Positions 32,776 through 43,674 of a DNA stretch of 64,000 nucleotides are shown piece by piece. The position numbers and the translations under genes are program-made. The DNA lies in assembly GCA_019188255.1 (NCBI GenBank), contig JAETXT010000003.1:744001-808000 (forward strand). The letters run 5' to 3'. Positions within the stretch are counted from its first letter, which is position 1, and every line of letters begins with the position of its first letter. The stretch comes from Verticillium longisporum (taxonomy: Eukaryota; Ascomycota; Sordariomycetes; Glomerellales; Plectosphaerellaceae). The notes beneath the pieces are model-generated. The model was not told the DNA's origin. It saw only the letters and a list, made by a program, of their open reading frames with translations, and did not search any database.

Positions 32776-33548
32776 GTTGGCAAGAGGAGAACCGATGACC
32801 TGGTTCTTGATTTCGGGCTTTAGGGTTTCGACGCTGGATCTTTTTCGGGGGTGATGCGACGATGTGCGACGAGCAATGCGCGTGGCAGCGGCCGGCTTGG
32901 CACGGGGGTCTGAAGACTGTCCTTGTACAAAGGACCCTCTTCACCAGATCGCGAGCCGCTCAGCGAAGAGTGCTCGCTTCCGTCTTCTCCGTCACTGAGC
33001 CAGTGGCGACTTTCAGAGTTCTCGCCGGCGGTATGTTGACGGATCCAGTCCTCAGTCAGGCCACGAGTTGGTCTTCGAACCCGATTGGCGAGGACTTGAG
33101 CGGCGCTCACGAAGCTGTCTGATTGAGCAACCTGTCCTGGAGCAAACTGGGGCGGTGGACGCAGAAACGGGGTCTGGAAGGCTAGCTGATGGAGAGGCGA
33201 GTCCTCGGAAGGATCACTGCTGAAGCTCTCTCCGCGCAGATGATTACGGTCGCCCTGGGAGTATGGCGAGCCCCAGCTGGCGGTCACGAAGCGAGCTTCC
33301 TCGTCCTCGATTTCGTTGGGTGTAGACCTCAGAAGATCTTGCGCCCGCCCGGGTAGCCTGGGCGCAGGGAGTGGCGGAAGAACTGGAGAGGAGCCGGCGT
33401 CTTGGTCGTCGGCTGCTGTTGAGGCGGTTGACAAGGCAGGAGATGCCGGGGTTGGGTGAGGTGGCAGTTGGGCAGAGCCGCTGCCGTCCCGAGCGGAGGG
33501 ACCGGGAGAGGGTGACGGGGATGCGTGGGAAGACGTCTTTGAGGAGGG
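32776..33548 (-). CDS. N-terminal coding segment of the coiled-coil gene, with apparent frameshift
   Basis: Upstream of ATG 32775 the same frame stays open and protein-like (RKRSSVETLKPEIKNQ) back to about 32905. From there a different frame carries the signal up to 33548: Ser/Pro-rich, then LPPHPTPASPALSTAS, FVTASWGSPY, LTEDWIRQH and SDGEDGSEHSSLSGS. The two join smoothly if one C is missing from the five-C run at 32904-32908 (minus strand). The segment begins right after a good acceptor CAG (33549-33551) preceded by CTGAC, and a GTGAGT donor is at 33634-33639 (91-bp intron). No in-frame ATG exists in this segment or in the 300 bases beyond the donor, so the true start is unresolved. Confidence 0.6.
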
Positions 33549-35672
33549 CTGCAGGCGCGTGCCATGTCAGCAGTGAAGAGGCTTTGGAATGTCCTGACCG
33601 GCCCGGTATGGTCGGTCGGTCGGCGGAGAGTGCACTCACTGCAGCGAGCACAGCGCAGACGAGAGGCGAGTCGTCTGCAACTAATGCTCTTTCGTGGAAA
33701 TGATGACCCGGTGCCGTGGTCGGGTTTCTCTCGACCAGCAAGCTGCAACGATCCAGCAGTAGACTGGGATGGGGTGGCAGACGGGACGAGGAGTGAGAGA
33801 GTCGGTGGCGTGGTGGAGGGAATGGATATAGGGGTCGAACCTTTGTCGCGACGCGCTCTGTCTGTCAGGTCGACGGAAAAAGTTGGCAGGCGCTGAAATG
33901 CTATGCTGAGTACAGGGGTTCAGGCGAGAACGGGCCAGGTGGGAGTATTACGAGATCACGGACAGAGGGGCATCGGGGCGATGGAGCAACAGCTGGCAGC
34001 AGCTATATGCATCGGTGATGGCTCTGGGTGACCGCGTCTGCGAATGCCGGACAGAGAGGATGGTCGTGAGAGACCGTCGAGCGACTGGGGGACTGGTGTT
34101 GTCGACGACAAAGAACGGGACGGCTGGACAGCAGGGCAGGTCTGGATCAAAGCAGGTCGAGGGAAGCTCAAGGTCGTGACTTTGGGGGACCGGGTCCAAT
34201 GGCCAGGGAGGTTCGCCTAGCACGCTGGAACTCCACTGCCCCTAAAGTGAGAGACTCCACTGTCGGCTGGGTCGAGGGACGTGTCGTGGAGCCAGCTCAT
34301 CAGTGGGTGTGCTCCTGTGGTGCCTGCTGCAATAATAATTTTCGACCCAGCCCGGGGAAGGAGCCATACAGGGAAGCGCATTTTCGTCTAATGAGGCGGG
34401 ACCAGCGCCCAATTTCGGGCGACATGTTGGTCAGATGGGATGTACCTCGGGGCTGGCGCCAACCTCCCGCTCGACAAATGTGCTCCCTAACAGCGGGCCT
34501 TCGACCCACCAGGCTCTTGGCTTCGGGCAATCTGAACCCCTAGAGTTGACCGCCACACGCTCCCCACAGCCATGACGGGGAAAGGATCGAGGCCACACGA
34601 TGACCATTCTTGGGGGAGGCTTTGTTCACCGTTTCCTCCCCCATTCCAGTCTGTACACTCCCGCCCGCTGTCCACTATTGTGTCTCGACACGGTACAGCT
34701 CGAGAGAAACGGGACGGGTGACATGACCTAAAGGCCCAAGCATTTGCGCTGCACAGGTTTGTACCAGGACCCAGAAGCACGGCGGCTGCAGGCCAGGCAG
34801 ACAAGGTAAGGTACATGTCCCGGCTGAAGTACTAAGGCAAGGTACCCGAACACAGGCTGGCGGCGGGACAGGATGCAAGATCCTTGAGCCACCTAGGGGT
34901 CCTACCGCACTATGCCTACCTACCTACCTGCAGGCCAGCTCTCAGTGCATCTCGGTGGCACCCCTTCTCAACGATTGTCACCAACGCAAAATGGCGATGA
35001 CCTCAAGTGACTTTGCGATGGCGGGAAAAGCGATCAGGCCCATTGCGCGATCGTTCGTGTCGGACATCTCATGCTCGTCCATGACACAGAATTATTGGAC
35101 CTTACACGCTCCTATTTTTGTGGATATGGAACGGGCCGACGCCGCTCTTGCTTCTGGCGTAGGCGTTCCTGGCGCTGGCTTCGTACCAGCGGGAGGCTAA
35201 ACCAGCACTCAGGATTTTCTTTGTCGTTAGGGTTTCTCAACCGCGCCGGCGCAATGGGCCCTACTGCCCTTCCTCCCATTGCCTACTTGCCACCCGCGCT
35301 CTTGAGACACAACGGGACAGTGGGTGGCGCGAGAGGAGCCCCACGATGTCTCATACCAAGCTCCGGCTGAGACAGAACGCTCACTCGGTTGAGTACCGCC
35401 AGATCAACCCCGCAATTGATGCTTTCTAAGATACCACGGCTGGGAAATGGCTGGCAGAGGGATCACAAGACGTCGGACTGCGATATAACTGAACCAAGTG
35501 AAAAGGCCCGCGGACCTATTACCAATGCTATGTACAGCCTTGAACCTTCGAGCTTCGACAACATGCCGCATACCCTCGAACCTAGCCGTCGCAGAAACCC
35601 TCCGAAGACCTTGCCCTCTCTTATCAACAAGTGATCATCATCAAAACATTACCCAACCTCTCGCACCCGCCT
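33549..35672. other. 5' region of the coiled-coil gene and intergenic DNA
   Basis: It holds a probable 91-bp intron (33549-33639) and first exon(s) of the upstream-unresolved coiled-coil gene, then ordinary intergenic sequence. A short TACC array is at 34915-34930. No other gene is supported. Confidence 0.5.
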
Positions 35673-36413
35673 TCAAACATCGCAGAAGTAGTCAAAGTTG
35701 GCATCAGAGCTCACCAACGCCCTCTCAGGCTGCGTCGGGTTGTTATTGTTGTTGTTTCCGCCATTGTTGTTGTTGTTGTTGTTGTTGCCGCCGCCGCCGC
35801 CAGCATTCTGATCAAAGCTCTTCTGCGCCGCCTGGCTGATGCCCTGCTTGCAGTCGTCTGGCATCATGTCAGCCGTCGCTCAATCTTAACCCAGTGATGG
35901 GAATGGACACCTACTGTTCTGCTTGTCACAATCGCTGACCTCAAAGTTTCCGCCGCCGTTGTTCGCCAGCCTGGCGCAGTCGTTCTTCTGGTTGTCGCAC
36001 GCCCGGCCGGCGGCCGTGTCAAAGTCGGGCTGGTGGTCCCACGCGCATCAGCATGCGCCGATCGAACGATCGCGCCCACCGAGAGAGAACTCACAAAGGT
36101 GTCGCCGCCCACAGAGAACGGCCTGTTTGGGTCATTCGACTGCGTGATCTGTTGGTTCGTCCCGGCTCGTCAGTCCCGGAACAGCAAACGACGTTTGTCA
36201 GGGGTCGCAGCGCAGACGCACCCCAGGCGCTCCGGCGCCGCCAACCTTGCCGTCGAAGAACTGCAGGTTCTGCGCGTTCTGGCGCGGCCGCAGGCCCATC
36301 TTCCATCCCATTGCCAGCTCCTCGCTCAGGTCCTGGCTGATATCCATCGCCAGCCCGGCCGTCGCCAGAACGGCGACGGCAGCCGTGAGCAGGGTCGTCC
36401 AGCGGGCGAGCAT
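35673..36413 (-). CDS. Small secreted protein with paired cysteines and Asn-run, four exons
   Basis: Exons 36222-36413, 36095-36148, 35915-36029 and 35673-35857 give 181 residues; introns of 73, 65 and 57 bp have GTGCGT, GTGAGT and GTAGGT donors and CAG acceptors. Residues 1-22 form a signal peptide (hydrophobic LLTAAVAVLATAG). The mature part contains QNLQFFDGKVGG, RPFSVGGDTF and a cysteine segment ACDNQKNDCARLANNGGG followed by SDCDKQNNDCKQ. That arrangement recurs in conserved, uncharacterised ascomycete secreted proteins. A Gly/Asn run (five Gly, eight Asn, two Gly, six Asn) precedes the C-terminal NFDYFCDV. It is probably extracellular or wall-associated; function unknown. Confidence 0.8.
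35740..35801. repeat. Trinucleotide microsatellite (GTT/GCC) coding for Asn/Gly run
   Basis: On the plus strand it reads as GTT repeats broken by ATT and CCG units; on the minus strand it encodes the poly-Asn/Gly tract of the secreted protein. It is likely length-polymorphic. Confidence 0.8.
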
Positions 36414-37273
36414 GGCGCGCGCAAGTCGTTCGTTCGTTCGTTCGTTTCGCTAGCGGGGAGCGATATCGAGTAATCGGGTTGTCGAGGAGTGTGCTCGTCG
36501 GGAGTAGATTGCGGCGGAGAGCGGGAGGGAGGGAAATGCGGTGCCTCGTCTGAAGTTCTTGTGCGCGGATGGACCCTCACAAGAAATCTTCAACGCCCGT
36601 AGCAGAATGATTGAGTTGGTCGGGCGAAGAGGGGTTGGTTGGTGCCTCTCGCGCGCTCGTGCACAGCACGGCTGAAAGATGGGGGAGAGCCATCCGAAAC
36701 GCCCCTGAGACGCGCCTGAACGGTCATCTGGTGGCTTGCACGTGACTTCTCTTCGTCGTCGTCGTCTGAGCGGTGGGCTGACATTGGTTGCATTGGGAAG
36801 CAAGGGCGATTTAATGATGGGCAGTCAATTTGGAAAAAGGCTTTGTCAACGGGAGTATGTTCTCGAATTAAGGTCTATGTGCATGGGCTCAGGCCTGGGC
36901 CAAGAGAACTCATCCTACATGACTCGGGCTACGAGACGGCCTCCAGAAGAGCTCACGGACAAGACAGGAGCTCAAGTCGGCCGGGTATGTAAAATGACGA
37001 AGAAAAAGAAATGCCGCTACGTGCGCAGTCTATCGATTACCCAGTGTTCGAGATGAACGTGCTATGTGCCAATGTCGAAGTGTGACAAAACAAGATTCAA
37101 ACCCAATGAACTCCCATCCGCTCGCCCTTGCAGGACAACGTCCCGATGCGGAGTCTTCAGACAGACTCAAGTCTTCCAAGTTCCGTGCCGCAACGTCATC
37201 CACAGGTTCAACTCATCAAAATTCCACTTCTTCGTGTCCTCTCCCAGTCGCACCGTTGATCTGGCCGAATAGC
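36414..37273. other. Intergenic region
   Basis: Upstream flank of the secreted protein gene and downstream flank of the next minus-strand gene. A TTCG tetranucleotide run is at about 36427-36446. No gene is seen. Confidence 0.6.
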
Positions 37274-38202
37274 TCAGAAGTTGGACGAAGCATTCACTTG
37301 CGTCGGTTGGTGGTAGCTCTCAAGGTTGGTCTGGAAGGGCGAACGGTTGTTGTTGTTGGCAGTGGTGCCAGACATGGCATCAGACTTGGGCTCGCTGTTG
37401 AAAGCGCTGGTGCCAGCAGTGTTGTAGTCCATCAAGCCGTCGTTCTCCTCCTGCCTCTTCTTGCGGTTGTGGATACGGAAGCCGACGAAAGCCAGAGCAC
37501 CGAGAATGATGGCACCCCGACACCGACAACAACGCCTAGGACATTGTTGCGAGTCTTGGTGGGCATGCCGCCGCCGCTGCCGCCGTCGTTGTCGTTATCG
37601 GACAGGCCGGGGGTGCTGACCACGACGCTCTCGGAGGTCATGGAAGTCGTCTCACCCTGGGCGTTGGTCGTCACAAAGACGGTCTTGACGGTCGAGGTGA
37701 CGGGCTCGGCGGTAGTCTTAGCGTCAGCAGCCGTGGTGGTCTCGCTGTCGCTTCCATTCGTGGTGTTGTCGTTGTTGTTGTTGTTATTGTTGTTGTTGTT
37801 ATCCTGGGCGCTGGACGTGGGGGCAGACTGGCCGCTGGAGGGAGAGGCCGAGGGGGCGGGCGTGGAGGTGGTGTCAGCGCCGCCTCCGTTGGCGGAGGTA
37901 GCTGGAGTAGAAGTAGCAGGAGTTGTGCTCGGGGCGTTGGTCGCGGGGGAGGAGCTAGTGGCGGCAGGCGTGGTGGTCGTTTCGGCGGCGCTCGTTGTCG
38001 TCTGCTGAGCTGCTGTGGACGGCGAGGCGGAGGGTATGACGGGAGTCGACGCCGAGGGCGCTACACTAGGAGAGTCGCCTGTATCCTGCCGCCTGACCAC
38101 GTCATTCTGGTTGGGTCCCTCGACGTTGGGCGGGACAGCCTGGGCGACGGCGATGAAGCCGAGGGTCGCCAGGAGAAGGTGCATCAACCGAATGGCGTAC
38201 AT
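37274..38202 (-). CDS. Ser/Thr-rich single-pass surface protein (Mid2/WSC-like layout), frameshifted
   Basis: From ATG 38202: signal peptide (residues 1-22, LLLATLGFIAVAQA), a long Ser/Thr/Pro/Ala ectodomain with an Asn run (about residues 135-146), then STVKTVFVTTNAQGETTS and a transmembrane helix. As written, the frame breaks at 37511-37518, within the helix: one missing base turns VGVGV..ILGALAFVGF into an unrelated Ser/Arg tail. In the shifted frame the helix continues and is followed by a cytosolic RIHNRKKRQEEND tail ending ASSNF with TGA at 37274-37276, about 308 residues in all. The layout matches fungal wall-stress sensor-like proteins. It lacks a WSC cysteine domain, so Mid2-like is the better comparison. 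Single exon. Confidence 0.75.
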
Positions 38203-41200
38203 TGTTGATGATGTGTATCGCCGAGTAGATGTGATACTGTGTAGAGGCTTCTACGATGTATCGAGGCTTCAGGGGCCGTCTGAGGGCAAGCAACGCCAGA
38301 TGTCTGGGTTCGAGAGGAGGGTCGACAACTCGGACTCGAGGCGATGGTGACAAAGCGACGGAAGGGGCGAAAGTTCGGGCGCGTGGTATGGCGATTGACG
38401 GGTGCCTTGACGACGGCGTGATAGAGCCGAAAGGCTGGACAATAAAAGTATATTAGAAATGGGGTGAGAGCGAGTGTAGGGAAGCCGAAGCAGGGGGATA
38501 GGAAAGGAAACAATCAAAGAAGAAGTTTACTGTCGCGTGGACATGAATGGGTACGGGCGGAGAGTGGTGAGAGGGATGGACAAGGTGAGGCAAGTCAGGC
38601 AGCGTAGGACTTTGACAGGACAGGCGGAGCGCACGGAGAGAATTCTCTCGGGGGTGTGGGAGAGTGGAGGCGCATGCGCAGCTGACGAGGAGCACTGTGC
38701 AGTCTAGGCGGTCCCGTCACGGCGCTAGGCCCCCCGTAGCCGTCCTTAGTGCTGTTGGTCCAGCGGCTTGGGTGGGCCACCAGGTGTTTCCATTCTCGTA
38801 TTCTTGGCCCACCTCTGCAGATTATGAGTCGTTGATTGGCTTTCCAGAACATTGCCCTGGCTGCCTGGCACCCTCTCCGTCTGTGGGAGTGCAGGAGATG
38901 CAGAGCACCTGCGAGTGTCGAATCACTCTTGACACTGGGGGCGAACACAAGAAACAATTCTGCAGTCGTTCGCACGTCAAGCAAGCCACTTGCGGTGGAA
39001 CGGATGCCAGCACACACAAGCCTTTTTTTTTTTCAAGCCCCAGCGATCGTCTCTCGATTCGAGGCCCTGGGCGACATTGTCCTTGGGGGCAAAGTACCCA
39101 AGATGAGCTAGATCTCATTGTCGGACCTTTGTCTTCACTTTGTCTATAGATAATCTCTTGCACTGCCTGGCCCACCGAAAATTGGGTCGACTTGAGTCAA
39201 TCTGGTCCCCCTGCTCACTCGGCCCGCACAATGACGGAGCCTCTGGCCCATGTCAGTCGGTCTTCTGCATTCCAACGAGTTTCGATTGCGTGGGTGAGGA
39301 GAGGACGGTTATTTGCCGCCTCTCTACTGGCTACGCAGTGGACCTCCAAAACACCACCCATGCTGCTACTAACCTGCTCATCCTCTGCATGCCCGGAATG
39401 AACTTCATGCCATCTTCCTTGTAGTCGCGAGAGCTGCAGGCACACTGTTTACTAACTGACGTATTGGCGTCGGTGACGGGAACAAGGCCTGGCGGACTTC
39501 GTCTAGAAGCCAATTTTCAATTATAGAAATATATCCATGTCGAACATCCCGCCCCGAATGCCAATCGCAATATCAATGACCAGCGATTGTCTGGCAATGC
39601 ATCAACAACAAAGTTTGGGGGCTTGAAGGGACACCAGCACTGCCGTCACTACCACCATTACTTCAAGCCACATATTACCACTGCCAACAAGATGCACGGC
39701 GATCTTGCCCCCATCATGGACCCTCCGAAGCTTCCACTGCCAGCAAAAGCCTGCTGCCCATCATTGACTATGTGCAAGCGCGGCCCGCCAATTGTCCGCA
39801 GCCAACATTCGTCATTCCACCCCCACCAGAGACAGAGGTTCGACAGCAGGCGAACAACGCAAGCCAACGTCGCCAGCAGAATCAAGCGTCGCCCCAATCC
39901 CAACAAGAACCCCAATCACTCGCGTACAGCTCTTGTCCCACGTCACTCACCACACCACATTTCTTGAAAGTCTTTCCTGAGGCTGTCTCTCCTCTGCCGC
40001 CTCCTTCGTTCACCAGGTGCGATTCGCTTCCTAGATCACCACTCACCATCTACGGCCAATAGCGTCGACTTTGGGGCAACCAGGACGGGAGACTGGACAT
40101 CAACCTCTTCCGACCACTGCTGCTTTGATGGGCACTGGGTGCGTCTTGCCTATGTCATCCACGGGACTTCCGACTCGTGTCATGGCGCGTGAAGCTTGCT
40201 CGTCTTCCACAGGCAAATAGTGCTCCGTATCGGCCTCGTCAGGTCTGGACCGTTCTGATAGTGATGTGGATCGCTAGCCGCGCACACTCCGCCGCGTCAC
40301 TCAAAGTCGAGGTGTGCGGGCCTGCGTCGCCGGTGCGTAAGGTCTTCAAGTTGCGACTTTTTCGGCCGTGAGGCGTGAAAGTCAATGACTGGCGTGGTTT
40401 CCGTCGCCATGATGCCCAGCTCGGCTTCCAAAGAGCGCTGCCATGTTGGGTGACGAAGGCCGTCTGCCTCTACATTGTGAGTACCTCAGGTTATTCATTC
40501 GTCTTCCATCATGTGCTACACACCTCACTTGCGGTCCTGGGTCATAAATGGGCTAGAAGTTGAGAGGCAGATGCCATAACTGTAACTGCAGTTCTCAGGG
40601 TTCCAGTCTGGACGTGAACTAGTCCACTCCGGCCTAAAGCAACCATCCAGTTTCCCGGGTTCTTGGTCGATGATAAGATTGGCCGTGTCTGTTGGCAAGA
40701 CATTATGGATTGCAGTGAAACTTGCTCTTCTGGCTCCAATATCGTAGTTCACAACCCCCTCGTTACATGTCGTCGAGGCACCTGAAGCAGTGGTAATAGC
40801 GTGGGGTCTGATCACCAGAACATCCCTCACGGACTGTGCTGTAAATGTCCCTCACACATGACTGGAGAATCGCTGGGTTCCGGATCTACAAAAGGTGTGC
40901 CATCTGCGTGCGTTTTGTCTTCATTGGCTTCTTATGCTGACCAAGACGTTGCAGTGATTGAGCATGTCACCTGACATCACTGGTGGCGCTGTGATCAACG
41001 GCACATCTCACTCAGCCTTGCACGGGGCTTGCCTTCCAACATCATCCTCTCGCATGAGGTCCGAGACTGGAGTGGTTCCGTCTGTGAAGGCTACTACCCA
41101 GTGCCGACATGTAGTAAGATAACCATACGGCCATAGACACGGGGGACTGAAGCCGCAGTGCATCAGGCTTGCAGCTAGGGCACACAAGTCTCGTGAGTGA

Positions 41201-42231
41201 CTAGGCGGCGAACAACGTCGGCGTAGCTGGTTGTTAAGTTTCCGCAACAAAGGCCAGTAACAATGTAGACGCTTAAAGGGACGCCAGGATTGGATATAGT
41301 GCGAGGGAGTTTACAGCAGATTGCCCGGCGCCATACTTTTAGAAATTACGGGATATTACCTTTCCTAGCACGGCAGGAGTTGATTGCGCAAAGGTGTAGA
41401 AGGAAACAGCCACCGACCTCGTTCCTGTATGGAGGAGAAAGAAGAGAAAGCCAGTATCGGCTTAACAATGATCCTTGCCTGCCATCTTAACCGGGCAGCT
41501 TGGCTGCTCCAACCAACTGCCGGCACCAGCAAAAGCGATTTCTCCTCCTCCACACCAACCGAGTCCATGGCTTCACGATCATGCCCTCTCGACTCAGAAA
41601 CCATGCCGAGGATGCTGGATGCCTCTGACGACCACATGCACACGCGCAAAGCCCTCGCTCTGCAACCTGATTCGAGCGCTTGAGCCCCACCGGTTGGAGT
41701 TCACTTAGGCTCCGGCTCGTGATCAAAAAGAGCAATTGACTCCTCTAGAAGATCATCATGCCGATCACTTGGCCGCGCCCTGACATCACCACCCCTCATT
41801 TGAGCGCGAAATTGAAAGCATGCATCGCCTGATTCGAGCACCTCCCCGGCCCGGATTCGGGATAACAGCACTGCCCTAAAGGCATTTGTTCCGCCATGCT
41901 ACCACTTGGCCTGCGGGGGAAGAGCCGATTTTGTACCTGGCCCTCCCCGGACGGCACTTCACGTCCCCGCATTCTTACCAGACTAGCCTGTTCGACTAGC
42001 TCTTAGGCCGGGGGGGCGCTTTTGCGGGGATATCGGCCGCGACCCGTACACTTCGCATTCGCGCTTGTCTGTCCGTGGTGGCGCTCGGTACAGCTTCCCT
42101 GTTCCCATGGTCAAGACGCCGCGTCGGCCGAGCGCTTCTCGGTGCCATCTACACCGTCGCGTAGGCTGGCTCGCTCGCAATTGACGACTGCTTGCTCCAA
42201 GGCAGCACGATGGACCTCATGTTGAGTCGCG
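38203..42231. other. Long intergenic region, about 4 kb
   Basis: No convincing gene apart from the coding-like patch at 40525-40830. Composition is normal and CA/TG are frequent, so this is not a RIP-treated transposon. It may include promoter DNA for the Mid2-like gene (left) and the GH43 locus (right). Confidence 0.5.
40525..40830 (-). other. Coding-like patch, possible gene remnant
   Basis: About 100 codons with sensible composition and several Cys (STTCNEGVVNYDIGAR, then IIDQEPGKLDGCFRPEW and NPENCSYSYGIC). The frame is bounded upstream by TGA with no clean start or acceptor. It could be the last exon of an unrecognised secreted protein or a relic. No family is recognised. Confidence 0.3.
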
Positions 42232-42237
42232 TATAAG
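42232..42237 (+). promoter_or_regulatory. Probable TATA box of the GH43 gene
   Basis: TATAAG lies 95 bp before ATG 42327, followed by a C/A-rich leader with CAGCAA and CAGC near the start. Confidence 0.5.
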
Positions 42238-42326
42238 AAGACCTGCCTCGGCGGGCTATCTCTCAGCATCTGGCCCAACTTTGCCCCTCCAGCAAAGTAC
42301 TACATCTCCAGCAACCCTAGCCCAGC

Positions 42327-43670
42327 ATGCAGCTCCGCTCGCCCTTTTCCTCGCCTCTTCTTCTTTTGGCCCTGGCCGACGTCAGTCTCGCAGCTCGCGC
42401 TGAGGAGGCTCTGGCCGCGCTGTCACTTGTCAACATTGGCGACGTCCGCGGAAACATTCACCTCCCCGCCGAGGCGGATGGTCTTGCCATCACTTGGCAC
42501 AGCAGCAATGCCGATGTACTGGCGACAGACGGCGTTGTGAAGCGCCAGTCTGCAACTGAGGAGGTCGTTTTGACGGCTTCTGTTGAATTCGAGGGGGCCC
42601 AGCACGAGCGTCAGTTCAACGCCTCGGTTCGCCAAGCCGTCCAGCTTGACGCCTTCGAGGCTTACGCCTTTTCCTACTTCACCGGCTCCAGCCTCGAGGG
42701 CGAGAACATCTTCTTCGCCGCGAGCAACGGTAACGATGCGCTCTCTTGGCAGGAACTGAACGGAGGCCAGCCCGTTCTGCGGTCCAAATACGGCACCAAG
42801 GGTCTGCGAGACCCCTTCATCATCCGTTCGCCCGAGGGCGATACCTTCTACATGATCGCTACCGACCTCTCCATCGGCAGCGGCACGTCCTGGGACGCCG
42901 CGGTCCGCCAGGGCAGCCTCTACCTCGAGGTCTGGGAATCAAACGACCTCATCAATTGGTCTGAGCAGCGTCACATCCTCGTCTCTCCCGAGACGGCCGG
43001 CAACACGTGGGCACCTGAGGCCTTTTGGGACGCCGAGAGCGGCTCCTACGCCGTCTTCTGGGCCTCTTCGCTCTATGCCGAGGACGATCCCCAGCACACG
43101 GGCAGCACGTACCACCGCATGCTCTACTCTTTGACGCGCGATTTTGTCACCTTTTCCGAGCCCAAGACCTGGCAGGACGCCGGAGACGCCCGCATCGACA
43201 CGACCGTTCTCCAGGCCAACGGTGTTCTCTACCGCTTCACCAAAGATGAAGGCTCCGCCACCGGGTGCAGAGACATCATCCAGGAGACTTCCGACTCTCT
43301 GCTTGCAGGCATGGACGGCTGGACGACCCAGGCCAGCTGCATCGGACGCGATGCTGGTCTCAGTGCCGTTGAAGGCCCGACCGCTTTCCGGTCCAACCCC
43401 AACGACGTCAACGGCGACAAGTTCTACCTCTTTGCCGACGAGTATGGTGGCCGTGGCTACATTCCCCTCGAAACTACTGATCTGAACAACCCCGATTGGA
43501 AGGTTTCTGCATCATACAGCCTGCCTACGAGCCCTCGACACGGTACCGTTATTGGCGTGACGGCCGCTGAGCACCAGGCTCTTGTCAGCGCTCTTAGCAA
43601 CCGTCGGGCTCGCCGATCCAAGAACTCCAAAACTATCCGACAGGCTGCAGAGCCAGTCAGCCAGTTCTGA
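42327..43670 (+). CDS. Secreted GH43-type glycosidase, first module
   Basis: 447 residues, single exon. Signal peptide residues 1-22 (LLLLALADVSLA), then a bacterial-Ig-like fold segment (about 35-105, with ITWHSSNADVLATDGVV), then a five-bladed beta-propeller of GH43 character. Candidate catalytic residues: Asp in GLRDPFII, Asp in ARIDTTVL (pKa modulator position) and Glu in AVEGPTAF (general acid position). WAPEAFWD is a further family-like block. GH43 enzymes act on arabinan, xylan or galactan side chains; the substrate is not predictable here. The frame ends in TGA at 43668-43670, followed by CTAG, and the next GH43 module continues in the same frame. A basic linker (NRRARRSKNSK) precedes the stop. 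Confidence 0.9.
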   Translation: MQLRSPFSSPLLLLALADVSLAARAEEALAALSLVNIGDVRGNIHLPAEADGLAITWHSSNADVLATDGVVKRQSATEEVVLTASVEFEGAQHERQFNASVRQAVQLDAFEAYAFSYFTGSSLEGENIFFAASNGNDALSWQELNGGQPVLRSKYGTKGLRDPFIIRSPEGDTFYMIATDLSIGSGTSWDAAVRQGSLYLEVWESNDLINWSEQRHILVSPETAGNTWAPEAFWDAESGSYAVFWASSLYAEDDPQHTGSTYHRMLYSLTRDFVTFSEPKTWQDAGDARIDTTVLQANGVLYRFTKDEGSATGCRDIIQETSDSLLAGMDGWTTQASCIGRDAGLSAVEGPTAFRSNPNDVNGDKFYLFADEYGGRGYIPLETTDLNNPDWKVSASYSLPTSPRHGTVIGVTAAEHQALVSALSNRRARRSKNSKTIRQAAEPVSQF

Positions 43671-43674
43671 CTAG
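43668..43674 (+). other. Candidate stop-codon readthrough signal TGA-CTAG
   Basis: The only stop between the two GH43 modules is TGA immediately followed by CTAG. UGA CUAG is an experimentally known high-readthrough context in animal genes, and UGA CUA is used in fungi for cryptic peroxisomal isoforms. Its use here is inference. Confidence 0.45.

Noticed and set aside
35740..35801. CRISPR-like or regulatory repeat
   Set aside because: It is a trinucleotide microsatellite coding for Asn/Gly within a real exon.
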